NCBI RefSeq assembly: GCF_003473485.1
Contig: NC_053046.1
Coordinates: forward strand, 7,512,001 to 7,576,000
Length of the DNA stretch: 64,000 bases
Source of the DNA: Medicago truncatula
Lineage: Eukaryota > Streptophyta > Magnoliopsida > Fabales > Fabaceae
Reading direction: 5' to 3'
The notes beneath the pieces are model-generated. The model was not told the DNA's origin. It saw only the letters and a program-made list of their open reading frames with translations, and made no database searches. Position numbers and translations under genes: made by a program. Positions 1 through 10,570 of the stretch are shown here, piece by piece (the stretch's first letter is position 1; each line of letters begins with the position of its first letter).

Positions 1-169
1 ATCATCCAAGCAGCTTTTAAGGTATATAATATGTTCATTCACAATGTGAAACAATCAATGTATAGTTGGTTCCATTTTGAGGCAAAATTGTTGAGTGATT
101 TTGACATGTTTGGATATTCTCGAGTAAAATTAAATTTATTTTGTTCTAAACTTTCAATTTCTTTTGAAG

Positions 170-1836
170 GTGCCGGAGGATTTGATTGAGGCAATCACAA
201 ACAAGACTGAGACACCACCTATAGTGCATGCAGTTTCAGAAAAGAAACATAGCACTGTCTTGGAATTGGAGGCTTCATTTCTTAAATACTTTACAGGCAT
301 TGAATACAACTCCAAGAATCTGAAAACATACAACATCTTTGATAGTGACCATGACTTCGAAAATTGTTATGGTTGGACCTCAACAGTCACCAAAAAGCAA
401 CTAAAACGATTGAAGAGTAACAACATTGGATTTCTCATGGTGAATTTGACCAGGGTCAGTGACCATATCATAATTTCATTATTAGTTAAAGTTATAACTT
501 TATGAATAATGTATTGTATGTTTGTTTGTTGTATATGTTTTTAATGAAGTTATATTAATATAATAAATATGTTTTGTGAAAGGCATCAATGTTGGGGCCA
601 CATTGGAATCCAATGGCAACAGAAGTAGCAGTGGTGTTGGAAGGGGAAGGAATGGTAAGAGTGGTATGTGGAAGCAACAATGATGACAAATGCAAAAACA
701 AGAGGTTTAGAGTTCAGCAAGGAGATGTTTTTGTGGTGCCTAGGTTTCATCCAATGGCTCAAATGTCATTTGTTAATCAGCCACTTGTTTTTATGGGATT
801 CAGCACTGCTGCAAAGAAAAATCATCCTCAGTTTTTGGCTGGTAAAGAATCTGTGCTGCAAATTCTAGACAGAGAGATAGTTGCTACCTCTTTAGGTGTA
901 AGCAATACAACCATTGACAAGCTTTTGGAGAAACCGGATGATTCGATCATTTTCGAGTGTAATTCTTGTGCGGAGGAAGAGGAAAGGTTGATGGAGGAAG
1001 AAAAGGAGACGGGAAAGGAGGAGGAAGATGAAAAGAGAGAGAAAGAAGAAAGGGAGAGGGAAAGAGAAGAAGAGGAGGAAGTTAGAAGAAGGGAGGAAGA
1101 AAGGAAAAGAGAGGAAGAAGCAGCTAGAAGACAACAAGAAGAGAGGGAAAGGAGGAGGAGAGAGGAGGAGCAAGAAGAAAGGGAGAGAGAGAAGGAAGGA
1201 GAAAAGGAAAGAGAAGAAGAAGAAGAAGAAGCAGCAGCTAGAAGGCAACAAGAGGAGAGGGAAAGGAAAGAGGAGGCAGCTAGGAGAGAGAGGGAGAGGG
1301 AAAAAGAGGAAGCTAGGAGAGAAATGGAAAGGGAAAGGAAAAGAAGAGAAAAGGAAGTAGAGAGGGAGAAAGAAAGGAAAAGGCAAGAGGCAGAGAGTGA
1401 GGAAGAAGCAGCTAGAAGGCAACAAGAGGAGAGGGAAAGAAAACGAGAAGAGAAGGAAGCTAGGAGAAGAAAAGAAAGAGGGCAAGAAGGGAGAAGTAAA
1501 GAAGAAGAAGAAGAAGAAGAAGCAGAGGGGGAGGAAGAAGCAGCAAGAAGACAACAAGAGAAGAGAGAAAGGAGGAGAGAAGAGGGTGAAGCTAGGACTG
1601 AGGAAGAAAGAAGAGAAGAAGGGCGCGAAGAAGAGGGTGAGACCGAGAGCGAGACAGGAGGAGGATGGAGGCAACCAAAGAGGGGAGACACGGGAAGAAG
1701 AAGCAGAGGAGGAACAGAATGGGAAGAAGAAGCAGCAGCCAGAAGACAGCAAGAAGAAAGGGAGAGAAGGAGAAAGCAAGGCGGTTGGAGTAGCTATGAA
1801 GGAAGGAGAGTTCTGAAGATGCGTAGGAATGTGTGA
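170..1836 (+). CDS. Vicilin-like cupin protein with long E/R-rich tail (3' part)
   Basis: Two exons are visible, 170-454 and 583-1836; upstream exons lie outside the window. The splice AGG|gtcagt...aag|GCATCA keeps frame and joins ...VNLTR to ASMLGPHWNP. That segment and EVAVVLEGEGMVRVVC form the second cupin barrel of the 7S globulin (vicilin) fold, as in the Arabidopsis At2g18540 family of seed-storage-like vicilins. After the cupin (about residue 230 of the visible part) comes some 280 residues almost entirely of E, R, K, Q and A. It includes five copies of a unit close to EEAARRQQEERERRR (nucleotides near 1118, 1227, 1406, 1540 and 1730), likely a single charged alpha-helix or coiled coil. 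The last residues (RRVLKMRRNV) are not repetitive. Expected role is seed storage or membrane-associated cupin in the secretory pathway; the signal peptide would be upstream. Family confidence is high; the exact C-terminal frame is less certain, because purine-only DNA stays open in several frames. Confidence 0.88.
970..1790 (+). repeat. Polypurine tract with degenerate in-gene repeats
   Basis: About 820 bases consist almost entirely of A and G on the plus strand, coding for the E/R/K tail of the vicilin-like gene. Units of GAAGCAGCTAGAAGRCAACA type recur at irregular spacing. The opposite strand is all pyrimidine and is open in two frames, which creates long spurious antisense ORFs. Confidence 0.85.
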
Positions 1837-2986
1837 TTTGTGTCTTAACTTTCAAGGGGGTTCCCTACTTATATGTTGTGTATTAAAATAATAAGTTGTT
1901 TTTTATGCATATGTTTCTATCTATGTTTTAGGCTTGTTTGGTACAGAAGTTGAAGGTTTCTGTTTCATGAAGTTTGCTTAGCACTAATGTAGCTGTATTA
2001 ATTAGAATAAGAACTACTGTTAGGCACTCATGTGTATTTTAATAAGAACCTTCAACCTTCAATCTTTTTGTTATGCTATGTAATCTCTGTTTTCTGCTAG
2101 CTTGTAACAAAGTTGAAGATCTATGACTAAGTTTTATGGAGTTTATTGGATAGTATAAGTTTGTATTTGCTACAATGTGCTGCTGAAACGATCGAAGTTA
2201 AAACTTAAACTACGGGGTGCTGTGCTGGTGTTATAAAAAGGTAACATAGTGTAAATGACGATTAACAATACTGTGTTCATCATAAACCTAGTGTTTGACA
2301 CATTATATAGCCTATGCATATGACTTGCATTGTTGAGCATAACTGCTAAAAGTAAAATCATTAAAATTAAAATAAGAGTTTAAAATTAACAATTAAGACT
2401 AAAAAAAAACACACATGAATGACAATGCTGATAAGATAATATATTTTCATATCAGCAATTTGACATAGCAAAGTTAACAGTTAATGTAAAAACTATTCAA
2501 AGGGTTCTTTGAAAAAAAATAAAAAAAATTGGGATTGAAATCGAAACAGGGTTTACTAAAATGTTTTGAAATTCCAACACCTGCAATCATATCTCTATGT
2601 TGAGTAACAAAAGAGCTTCATCTAAAATATAGGTAATATCTCATCTAACTTCCATCCGTGGTGTTATCAATTTTAGTTTTAGATGATTACATGTGATAAC
2701 TGATAACTGACTTAGTTCTTCATTCTTCACATTCAATACGTGACAAAATAAAACTAAATATCTATTTTCTTTCTTTGGAGGGTTGTTGTATAATAATGCA
2801 AACAAGGAAGCCATAATAACCTTTTTTCTAAAGAAAAAAAAAAGTATTCCTAAGTGTAGCACTAATGTTTGAGATGATTAACTACTAGAAGAAATAAGAA
2901 TGAATTCAAATTAAAAAAAAAAAAAATGCAAAGGAGAGGCTTAGCCACATAGCATCTAAATATACAAAATGAAATTGGCAAAAATA
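1837..2986. other. Intergenic region between convergent genes
   Basis: This holds the 3' untranslated regions of the vicilin-like gene (+) and the PP2C gene (-). The sequence is AT-rich with several A-runs. I see no further gene, RNA or clear transposon. Confidence 0.6.
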
Positions 2987-5456
2987 TCACTCATTGACTG
3001 AGTTGGATATGTAAGACACGACAACTGTTAAGTCATCAAGTTTGCCGCCATCAAATCGGTATCCATACTCGAGAGCAGCAGCTGAAAATGGTGACTGCCT
3101 TTTCGTGTCAAGAGCTCGCTGACGAGCCAATGCTGCTATCTTCTGAGCAGTTGCTTGTGGTCCTAATCTAGCTCTAGTTGCACCTACAACCACTCCAACG
3201 ATATCATTGTTGTACATGTTGTCAAATAAACCATCTGTTCCAGCAACAATGATATCTCCTGGAGCGACAGGTACTGTAAAAACCTGCACATAAATTGATA
3301 AACTTGTTTAAAAGAAAAGTACACAATAAACTTCAATCTCCATTACTAGGATTGTGGTTTTAATGAGTGAACTTTACCTCGCCAGAGCTAGGTAGATCAC
3401 CTTCAGTACCGCTCCTTGCCAATTGATATGGGAAATTGAACCCGCGTTGTTGAACAGGGGACTTGAAAATGACGCTCCCATCTCTTATCACAATGAATCC
3501 ACTATCACCCAAATTAATAGCATTTAGTGCCTGGACCAAGTAAACAACCACAAAGAATGAAAATTAATCAGCGGTGTTAATACTCTTTTCACATAGATCA
3601 AGAAAGGCTGCACTGTGCTGCCTTCAGTGAATCGAGAGATACAGCTAAAATACCAATCAGACATTGTACTTAAAAACTTAAGACTCGGATATTTAAAAAC
3701 TGATCAAATTTCTGTTTCGCAATATTTAATTGATTGAGTGACAGGTAAGACAAACTAGACACTTGTTTGTGGTACAGGCCAGTTTTGTAGACTGTAGAGA
3801 AAAGTATCCCCAAAACAAGAAGTTTGGAGAAGAATGCATATCAAGACTCATGGATTCATGATTTTCATTATGCCAGACATGAATTAAACAAAATTTCCAT
3901 GTTGATGAAAAGAAAACAAAGAATCCAGTGTTCAGTATGCATGAAGCATGCTATTAGAATTAAGTTCACCTTAACCTGCAATCGACAAAACTGACTTTTT
4001 GACTGTCAAAGTGAAGAATAAAGTATATAATACCTCATCGATAAGAGCAATGATACAGACAGTTGAGGAACCCATTGCCTTTGTTTTTGAGTGAGCCTTC
4101 TCTAACACCCTTACTGGATTAAAAGAACCTTTGGGTTCCTCTCGAATTGCTCTTGCGGAATTGGCTACAAGTTCCTGGGCATACAGTCCTGCATTAACAC
4201 CAACATCTGCCCAGCCACCAACACCATCTGCAACACCAATTGCTTGTTCATCTTCACAAATAAAATGAGCATCCTCTCCTCCAGTCGCCACCTTATCTGG
4301 ATGTGGTAGGTAACATGATCCTGATAACATCTTCAAGGGCTTGCGATCAAGAGTAGTTCTGAAAATACAAGTACCCAATCCTCAGGATAAGTAAATGGGC
4401 TGTAACACGTAGTAGTATAAATAATATTTTAAGCATATTCTTCCGCTGCCAAGTTGTTATTTAATTAATTTGTGACAGGAAACTTGGTATCTCACTGGAA
4501 ATCAGTAATGGTGCGGAGAAGATAAATCATGGTTTTAAATTATGGCTAAAACCCGCATCAGTAATATAAAGGTTTTGGAGCCCTGCAACCACATCACGGC
4601 CACAATTGTGGCCGCATAGTGCAATTGAAAACTTTGTTATTAGTCCTTAAATTTCTGAAATATTAAACATTGCAAGCAAACCACCACTACAACTACATAC
4701 TGCATTTTAAAACCTTGTTAGAAATAGTAAGACTCACTTTTGAGCTTAATGCATAATCATAAGCCTCTATTTCAAACAACACAAATAGGATAAGCTTCAA
4801 TGGTATTGGAATTGACATCTAAATTATCTTATCTAACAAAGATTTGAAGCATAAAATAAAAGAACAATAATCACTTACATGTTAGCCAAAGTGGAGGAGT
4901 TTTCCAGTTTTTCATCAGGAGGGCTGGTATCAAACGAAAGATCGTGTGCAGCACCAGCCAAACAGCAAGCAGAATAAGATGCCGAGAAATTCTTTGTCCA
5001 CGGTCCATGAAGCAAACCCGAATTCTGAATCCTCCAACTAGCATCAAAAGTGGATCGCCCGAAATTCAAAGGACCATACAAAACCTGTTGCGGTCTTCTC
5101 AAACTCAAACTACCTCGCACGAACCCTTTATGGGTTCTTTCCTTGAAGTATACACCAGCATGCTTTGTGAAATCTTGAACACTGCTATAACTCGAGATTA
5201 AATCATCAACATAAACATCTCCCAGAATAGCATTGGAAGGTGAAGAAGCCATTAATTTTCTTGCACCAACGTTATTGCTTGAATAGAAATTACTTGAATT
5301 GGATAAAAAAGATCTCGAACACAACGAAGAAAGAGACAAAACAGGTTTATTAAACCTTGTTACTGGCACACTCTGTTGTTTCCTTGTTACTATTGTTTTG
5401 CCAATGCAACCGAAAATCGAAGCATTCAGCTTTGAGAGATTCGTAACACATAGCAT
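2987..5456 (-). CDS. Protein phosphatase 2C, PTC7/PP2C55-PP2C80 type, organelle-targeted
   Basis: Coding exons on the minus strand are 5456-4879, 4358-4034, 3530-3378 and 3283-2987, all with GT/AG junctions. They join in frame to a 450-residue protein, the usual size for this family. The first ~80 residues are rich in Ser, Asn and basic residues with almost no acid, a likely mitochondrial or plastid transit peptide. PP2C metal-binding and catalytic motifs are intact: GGED (219-222), ADGVGGW (236-242), NLGDSG (307-312), TDGLFDN (368-374) and LDDLTVVV (434-441). The family comprises Mg/Mn-dependent Ser/Thr phosphatases; Arabidopsis relatives are PP2C55 (At4g16580) and PP2C80 (At5g66720), related to yeast Ptc7. 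A likely 5'UTR intron starts at the AATCG|gtatga donor near 5747. Substrate cannot be inferred. Confidence 0.93.
4528..4716. repeat. MITE-like foldback element in PP2C intron 1
   Basis: The ends are near-inverted repeats: ATGGTTTTAAATTATGG on the left and CTGCATTTTAAAACCTTG on the right. Inside are CCGC/GCGG-type stretches, typical of a small element common in legume introns. Target duplication is not clear. It lies wholly within the first intron, so it does not touch coding sequence. Confidence 0.5.
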
Positions 5457-6635
5457 CTTAATTAATTAACCTTGTATGCAAAATAGTCCTAAGTAATGTG
5501 AAATTTACACCTTGGATGAAAAAGTGCATTCCTTTTTCACACCAGCACTTGCTTCAGCAGAATTGAACTATACCCAAATTCTGAAACATTGAAATTTTAA
5601 TGTTTATTATTCAAAATTTGCAACTTTATGAAGAAAAAAACATCATTATGAAGAAAATAAGTCGTTAATTAACACTAATTAACAATAATAGAAAATAGTT
5701 TTATGGTTAATGGGAGAAAGAGGGAAGCAAAGAATGAGAATTCATACCGATTGTGAAGACGAGGAATCGATTAAGGTTGAAAAGTTTGAGAGGTTTTGAG
5801 AGAATTACGCTGCAACCACAAAAACCTAATTCGGTTTGGATTAGGGATTTGTGTTTTTCAAAGTTTAAATTTATACACCTAGTGTTTCAGTTTTTTTTTT
5901 TTTTTTTTTTTTGGTACAACCTAGTGTTTTAATTTTATTTGGATTTATCTTTTCCTTTTATGGTTGGTGTTTGGATTTTTATTTTATTTTTTGAGGAAAG
6001 GTATTTGGATTTATTATCTTATGATTATGATTATTTGTTTATCTTCGTACACTCTTTTTCTTAGAGTTATCTTCTACTGTTCGATAATTCTGTTTTTTCG
6101 TTTCATATCCAAAACTAAAAAGAAAAAAACTCAAAATTTTAGAAACTGTCTGCCTGACTCCAAATTAATTATTTTAATTTTTTTTTTGAGGATTCTTTTA
6201 ATCTCAGGCTATTTCTTTAAGAGTAACCTCAAGCTACTTATTTTTTAAGATAGCGTAAATATATGACGATTTTTTCGGTAGTCTATTGTATAAGACAAGT
6301 GAGACGGTTGTTTCACTTATTTATATTTTTGTTTGGTAAGTCTTGTAGTTCACAAGTTGTTTCTTGAAGGGCATGACGAGTTGAGTGGTGCATGTAGTAC
6401 ATACAAGTCGTTGATTTTCAGTTCAAACATGATGCGGGAGTGAGTCAAACTAAAATTATCAAAAGAGATGATCATTAGAAAATTAAGGATCCGTTTGATG
6501 GCTATAGTAGAGAGTCAGGATGTGATAAATATATCATATATATTGTAATATTTTGTTTGATGCGCCAATGAGATATATGAAACTATTTCAATTATTTATC
6601 ATATCGTGTTACTTCTTTGTAATTTACACTATTTT
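5457..6635. other. Intergenic: PP2C 5' region, then AT-rich DNA
   Basis: To about 5880 this is the leader and promoter of the minus-strand PP2C gene. A T-run follows (5889-5912). The remainder is AT-rich without a supportable gene. GGATCCGTTTGATGGC near 6487 resembles a Harbinger-type terminal repeat, but I could not find its partner. Confidence 0.5.
5869..5875 (-). promoter_or_regulatory. Candidate TATA box of the PP2C gene
   Basis: TATAAAT on the minus strand lies about 120 bp upstream of the probable 5'UTR intron donor and 410 bp from the ATG. It is placed sensibly for a transcript whose leader contains an intron, but is unsupported by transcript data. Confidence 0.4.
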
Positions 6636-6766
6636 GGTCACTATTATAAACAAAAAATCTATATTTTAGATTGATTCATTTAAAGATATATGTACTATTT
6701 ATTATAGATCACATACATCATTTAATGAATGAATCCAAAATGTTGATTTTTGTTTATAATAATGAC
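6636..6766. mobile_element. Degenerate Stowaway-like MITE
   Basis: GGTCACTATTATAAACAAAAAATC at the left is mirrored by GATTTTTGTTTATAATAATGAC at the right, giving a 131-bp foldback. The outer CTCC ends are lost. The same family is present with better ends at 57737-57868. Confidence 0.6.
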
Positions 6767-6769
6767 TAA

Positions 6770-7700
6770 GGCTCTGTTTGGATAACTTAGAACAAACGGA
6801 GCAGAATGGAACAGAATGGAATGGAACGGAGTGGAATGGAACAGAATAAAAATTATATTCCATTATTTAGATACTTTATGATGGAATGGAGCTAATTTTC
6901 CATTCCATTGTTTGAAAAGTTGACGGAACGGAATGAGTTATATCTTTTTTATTCCAATTTTACCTTTTATTTAAAAACATCATTAGGTTGAATTTTCAAC
7001 TCAATTCAATCAATATGTTGTTATTTTGACATCATTTGTGAGTAATACCAACGTATTAAAAATTTCAATAAAAATAGTTTCAACAGTCTTCAATAGAAAT
7101 TTTTTCATACAATTATTTTCCCTTATATTGTATATGTGTTACCATTGATTTCTTAAAAAGAAAAAAACAATGTGTTACCATTGACACGTTTATGGCTAAC
7201 GAAAAAAATTAGTAATGATTTACTTTCTTTTTTTTGGAACGGCTAAGATTGTTAATGATCCCACACCACTCAAGAATCAAAATGAATTAGAAGGGATAAA
7301 ACAAAACAACATAAAAAACACAGGGAACACTAACGAGAGGCAACAAACACAGTGTCCGTGGCTATGAAAAAGAGTACCTATTAAAGCATACAAACATAGA
7401 ACTGAAGATGAGAGCAGATTGGAATGAGAAAAATTGGGGGAAAGGTTCACGCATAAAAAAAATTTGGGAATGAAAAATAAGGACAAAGTTGTAATTTTAT
7501 TATTTTTGTATTTGATTCCATCAGATACCTTCTAAATTGGGGGGAATGGAAAATTGGTTAAATGAGTGGTATTGGATGGAATTGATTCCATCACACTCTA
7601 TTTCATTCCATTAATTTTTTACAAAACCAAACAATGGAATGTGGCTTTATCCCACTCCATTCCATTCCATTTCACCACTCTCCACCAATCCAAACATACC
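6770..7700. mobile_element. Tourist/Harbinger-like MITE, copy 1
   Basis: The left end is TAA|GGCTCTGTTTGGATAA; the right end is CCAATCCAAACATACC, a degraded inverse. The sub-terminal DNA is full of GGAATGGAA / TTCCATTCC strings in inverted orientation. It has no transposase, so it is non-autonomous. It abuts a second member of the same family that starts a few bases further on. Confidence 0.6.
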
Positions 7701-8324
7701 ATACTCTGTTTGGATTGATGGAACAAAACGGAGCGGAACATAATGGAGGGGAATGGAATGGAGCGGAATGAAACAAAGATTTCATTCCGTTGTTTAGATA
7801 TGTTGTGAAATGTTTCCGTTCCATTGTTTGGAAAGTGGACGGAATGGAACAAGTTATAATTTCTTAATTCCATTTTTACCCTTATTTAAAAATACTATTA
7901 TTATGTAAAAAAGAAACATTACTATTTTTTTTATTAAAAAGAAATGGAATAAAAAAGTACTCAATTAAGACAACAAAATATATAGAGTACACTTATGCAG
8001 GAAATTGGGAAATGTTTTTTTTTTCTCAACACTAAAAAAATTCACCAAATCAGGAGAAAAATAAAATTGAAACACCTTAGAGCAAAATAAAAAAGAATAG
8101 ACACAAAAAAAGACATACATAGCAAAGTTTCAACTAAAAAAATAAGCATAGCAGAAACTTGGGTCAAGATATAATAAACATGACAAATGAGCAGGGTTTT
8201 TATCATATTAATTGTGCCCTTTTTTTTATCTATGTAAGAGTGATTAATCATGAACTTTTTCGTAACAGTGGAGAAGGATGCTAGTTTGTATTGAGTAGTA
8301 CTCTTTTTTATTAGGTCTCCCACC

Positions 8325-8329
8325 GTAGG
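8325..8329. repeat. Target-site duplication, left copy (GTAGG)
   Basis: GTAGG directly precedes the 5' LTR and is repeated at 17085-17089 directly after the 3' LTR, the 5-bp duplication expected of a gypsy integrase. Confidence 0.95.
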
Positions 8330-10437
8330 TGTAACGCCCTAGTTATTTATTTAATTATTTTATTGTGTGGAGTATGTATATATATTATTATATATGATGT
8401 TTGGTGGTTTATGTGGAGTATATGCATATATTTGTATATAAGTGCTTGTTGGATGTTTTATGTGGTGTATTAATTTAGTATATGGTTTATTTAATAATAA
8501 TTAAAATAAGTATGAAATGGTAATTATTTTGGAGTTTGGGAAATAATAGGAGTTATTAGAAGTTATGGGGAGTTAAGTATAATTAAAGGGAGTTACATTT
8601 TGGTGGGAGGTTAATACAGAGAAGTTAGAGTAGTTTTACGTAGAAGCAGTTTTTGGGAGAAAGCAAGAGAGAACCAAGGGCTGAGCATTGCTGTGCATTT
8701 CTTCTTCAATTTCTAAGGTAAGGGTGGGATTTACTTCAAGATTATAGTTATTGAATTCTGATTTTGTGTTTAACAGAGTGTTGGTGAGAATTTGGGGAAA
8801 ATGGGTTTTTATGATAAAATGATGATTTTGAAGTTGTAAGCTTGATTTTGGGGTTAGAATTAGGTTCTGGTTGCGTAGAACACTTAACTATGTATCTGTA
8901 AACTGATTTGGGGAGTGATTGGGAGAAAAATGGGATTTTTGGGTAAAACCAGTTTTCTGCCCGTACAGAAGTTCATCGCTCGCCTCGCGAGTAGCTGTGC
9001 TCGCCATGGCGAGTGAGCAACTTCATAGCTCGCCTCGCGAGCAGTCCAACTCGCCATGGCGAGTAAGCCCAGATAAAACTTGATTTTTTGAAAAGTTGTT
9101 ATAAAGTGTTTTGGGGATGGTTTAAGGTACCTAGATGATAATAAAGAGGAATGGTGGAAGTTTTAGGTTAAAAAGATGAATAGGGAACTTAGAAATGGAG
9201 TTTGAGTGAGAAAATGTCACTTTTTCCCGAGAGCACCTAATTTTCACTCGCCTCGAGTTCGCCTTGAACTCGCCACGGCGAGCTAGTGTTTTCCGTGAAC
9301 TCACCATGGCGAGCAGATGTGCTCGCGAGGCGAGCTGCTCAGTTCCTGATTGTTGAAATTGCTTGCTTGAATAATAATGGTTGATGTTGTTGTTTTGAGC
9401 ATGGGTATATATAATCATGCATTGTTTTGGTTGATTGGAGTGCTGCATTACCGAATACTGATGATGGTTGATTGTATGCTATTTATTGAGTCATACATGT
9501 CATTTAAGTGGTGTCATATGGAGTTGCATTGCATGGTCAGTTGTATGTAGATATACACAGGTAGGTCCATTGCATATGCATAAAAACAGCGGTGAGGGCT
9601 TCGGTCCTGGAGTACTAGTTGCTCAACAGCGGTGAGGGCTTCGGTCCTGATGAATGCTTTAACCATTCAAAAGCGGTGAGGGCCTCGGTCCTGATTGGTA
9701 CCACATGCATAATTGCATCTCATTAAGAAGTCTAAGATGGTGTCTTAGCAGTGGTCATGTCATTTGCATGAGTCTTGATGTAATGATGATGTTGATGTTT
9801 GATATACATTCTTATATATGTGTATTCATTGCGGTCTTGGTGTATTGTTGATGTTGATGATATTATATACATTGTATACTACTTGTTAAGTGGATGATTA
9901 TGATGATGTTGTTGTGATTGTGAATAATTATAATATTTGCAAGTGAACATGTTGAAGTTATAGGGTGTTAGATTCATTTGATGATTTTAATATCTATATT
10001 TATTGTTGTGAATCTCACCCCTTCTGCTTGAAAATGTTGCCCTTCCTATGGGTAACTTGCAGGTGATCCTGAGTAGTCGGTGGTGGCTCAAGAGTCGTGT
10101 CTAGGGCTCTGATACGTGGGTTGGGAGTCATTTTATTATTTCATTGTTGTTTTCCCTTCCATGTATCAAATTTTGGAACTTGTTGATGTGCCCTTTCATT
10201 GGCTAACTTTTGTTGTTTAGGCTTAATGCCAAGATGTTGTTGGAGATTAAAATATTGTTGTTGCTATTGAAAATGCAAAACTTTCCGCTGCATTAATTTG
10301 AAGTTTTGACTGTTGTTGAATTAAATAGTTTTATTTTCTATTTAAGAATTTCGATGTTGCGATGTAGCATGCCCGTTTGGTGTAATACTCTGATGTTTAT
10401 ATGCTATTTTATTTCTTTTGGGTAACGGGGTGTTACA
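8330..10437 (+). repeat. 5' LTR of gypsy element
   Basis: A 2108-bp repeat starting TGTAACGCCC and ending GGGGTGTTACA. It is matched by an equally long copy at 14977-17084; by eye I find only two substitutions (AAAG/AAGG near 9105 and CTCACC/CTCGCC at 9300-9305). It holds an array of CTCGCC/GGCGAG palindromes (8979-9334) and three copies of AGCGGTGAGGGCTTCGGTCC (starts 9588, 9628, 9672; the last with one change). TATATAAG near 8437 is a possible LTR TATA box. Confidence 0.97.
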
Positions 10438-10440
10438 ATT

Positions 10441-10452
10441 TGGTATCAGAGC
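10441..10452 (+). promoter_or_regulatory. Primer binding site for tRNA-iMet
   Basis: TGGTATCAGAGC, three bases after the 5' LTR, is complementary to the 3' end of plant initiator methionine tRNA, the usual primer of plant Ty3/gypsy elements. Confidence 0.95.
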
Positions 10453-10570
10453 AGGTTGGTCCGTCCGACCAAGTAGTAGAGTCGTGTTGAGCCACCTAGG
10501 ATAGAGTGTCAACTTTATTGTTGATTTTTGTTGTTGTTCTGAGTTGTTGTTTGTCATGTAGAATCTCGAG

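Noticed and set aside
828..1779. Two long antisense ORFs (287 and 295 residues, Ser/Leu/Phe-rich) opposite the vicilin-like tail
   Set aside because: They are mirror images of a purine-only coding tract, which lacks stops on the other strand by composition alone; the plus-strand frame joins a recognisable cupin.
9131..9448. 105-residue antisense ORF in both gypsy LTRs
   Set aside because: Lies over the palindrome array, has no recognisable domain, and the copies differ only through LTR substitution.
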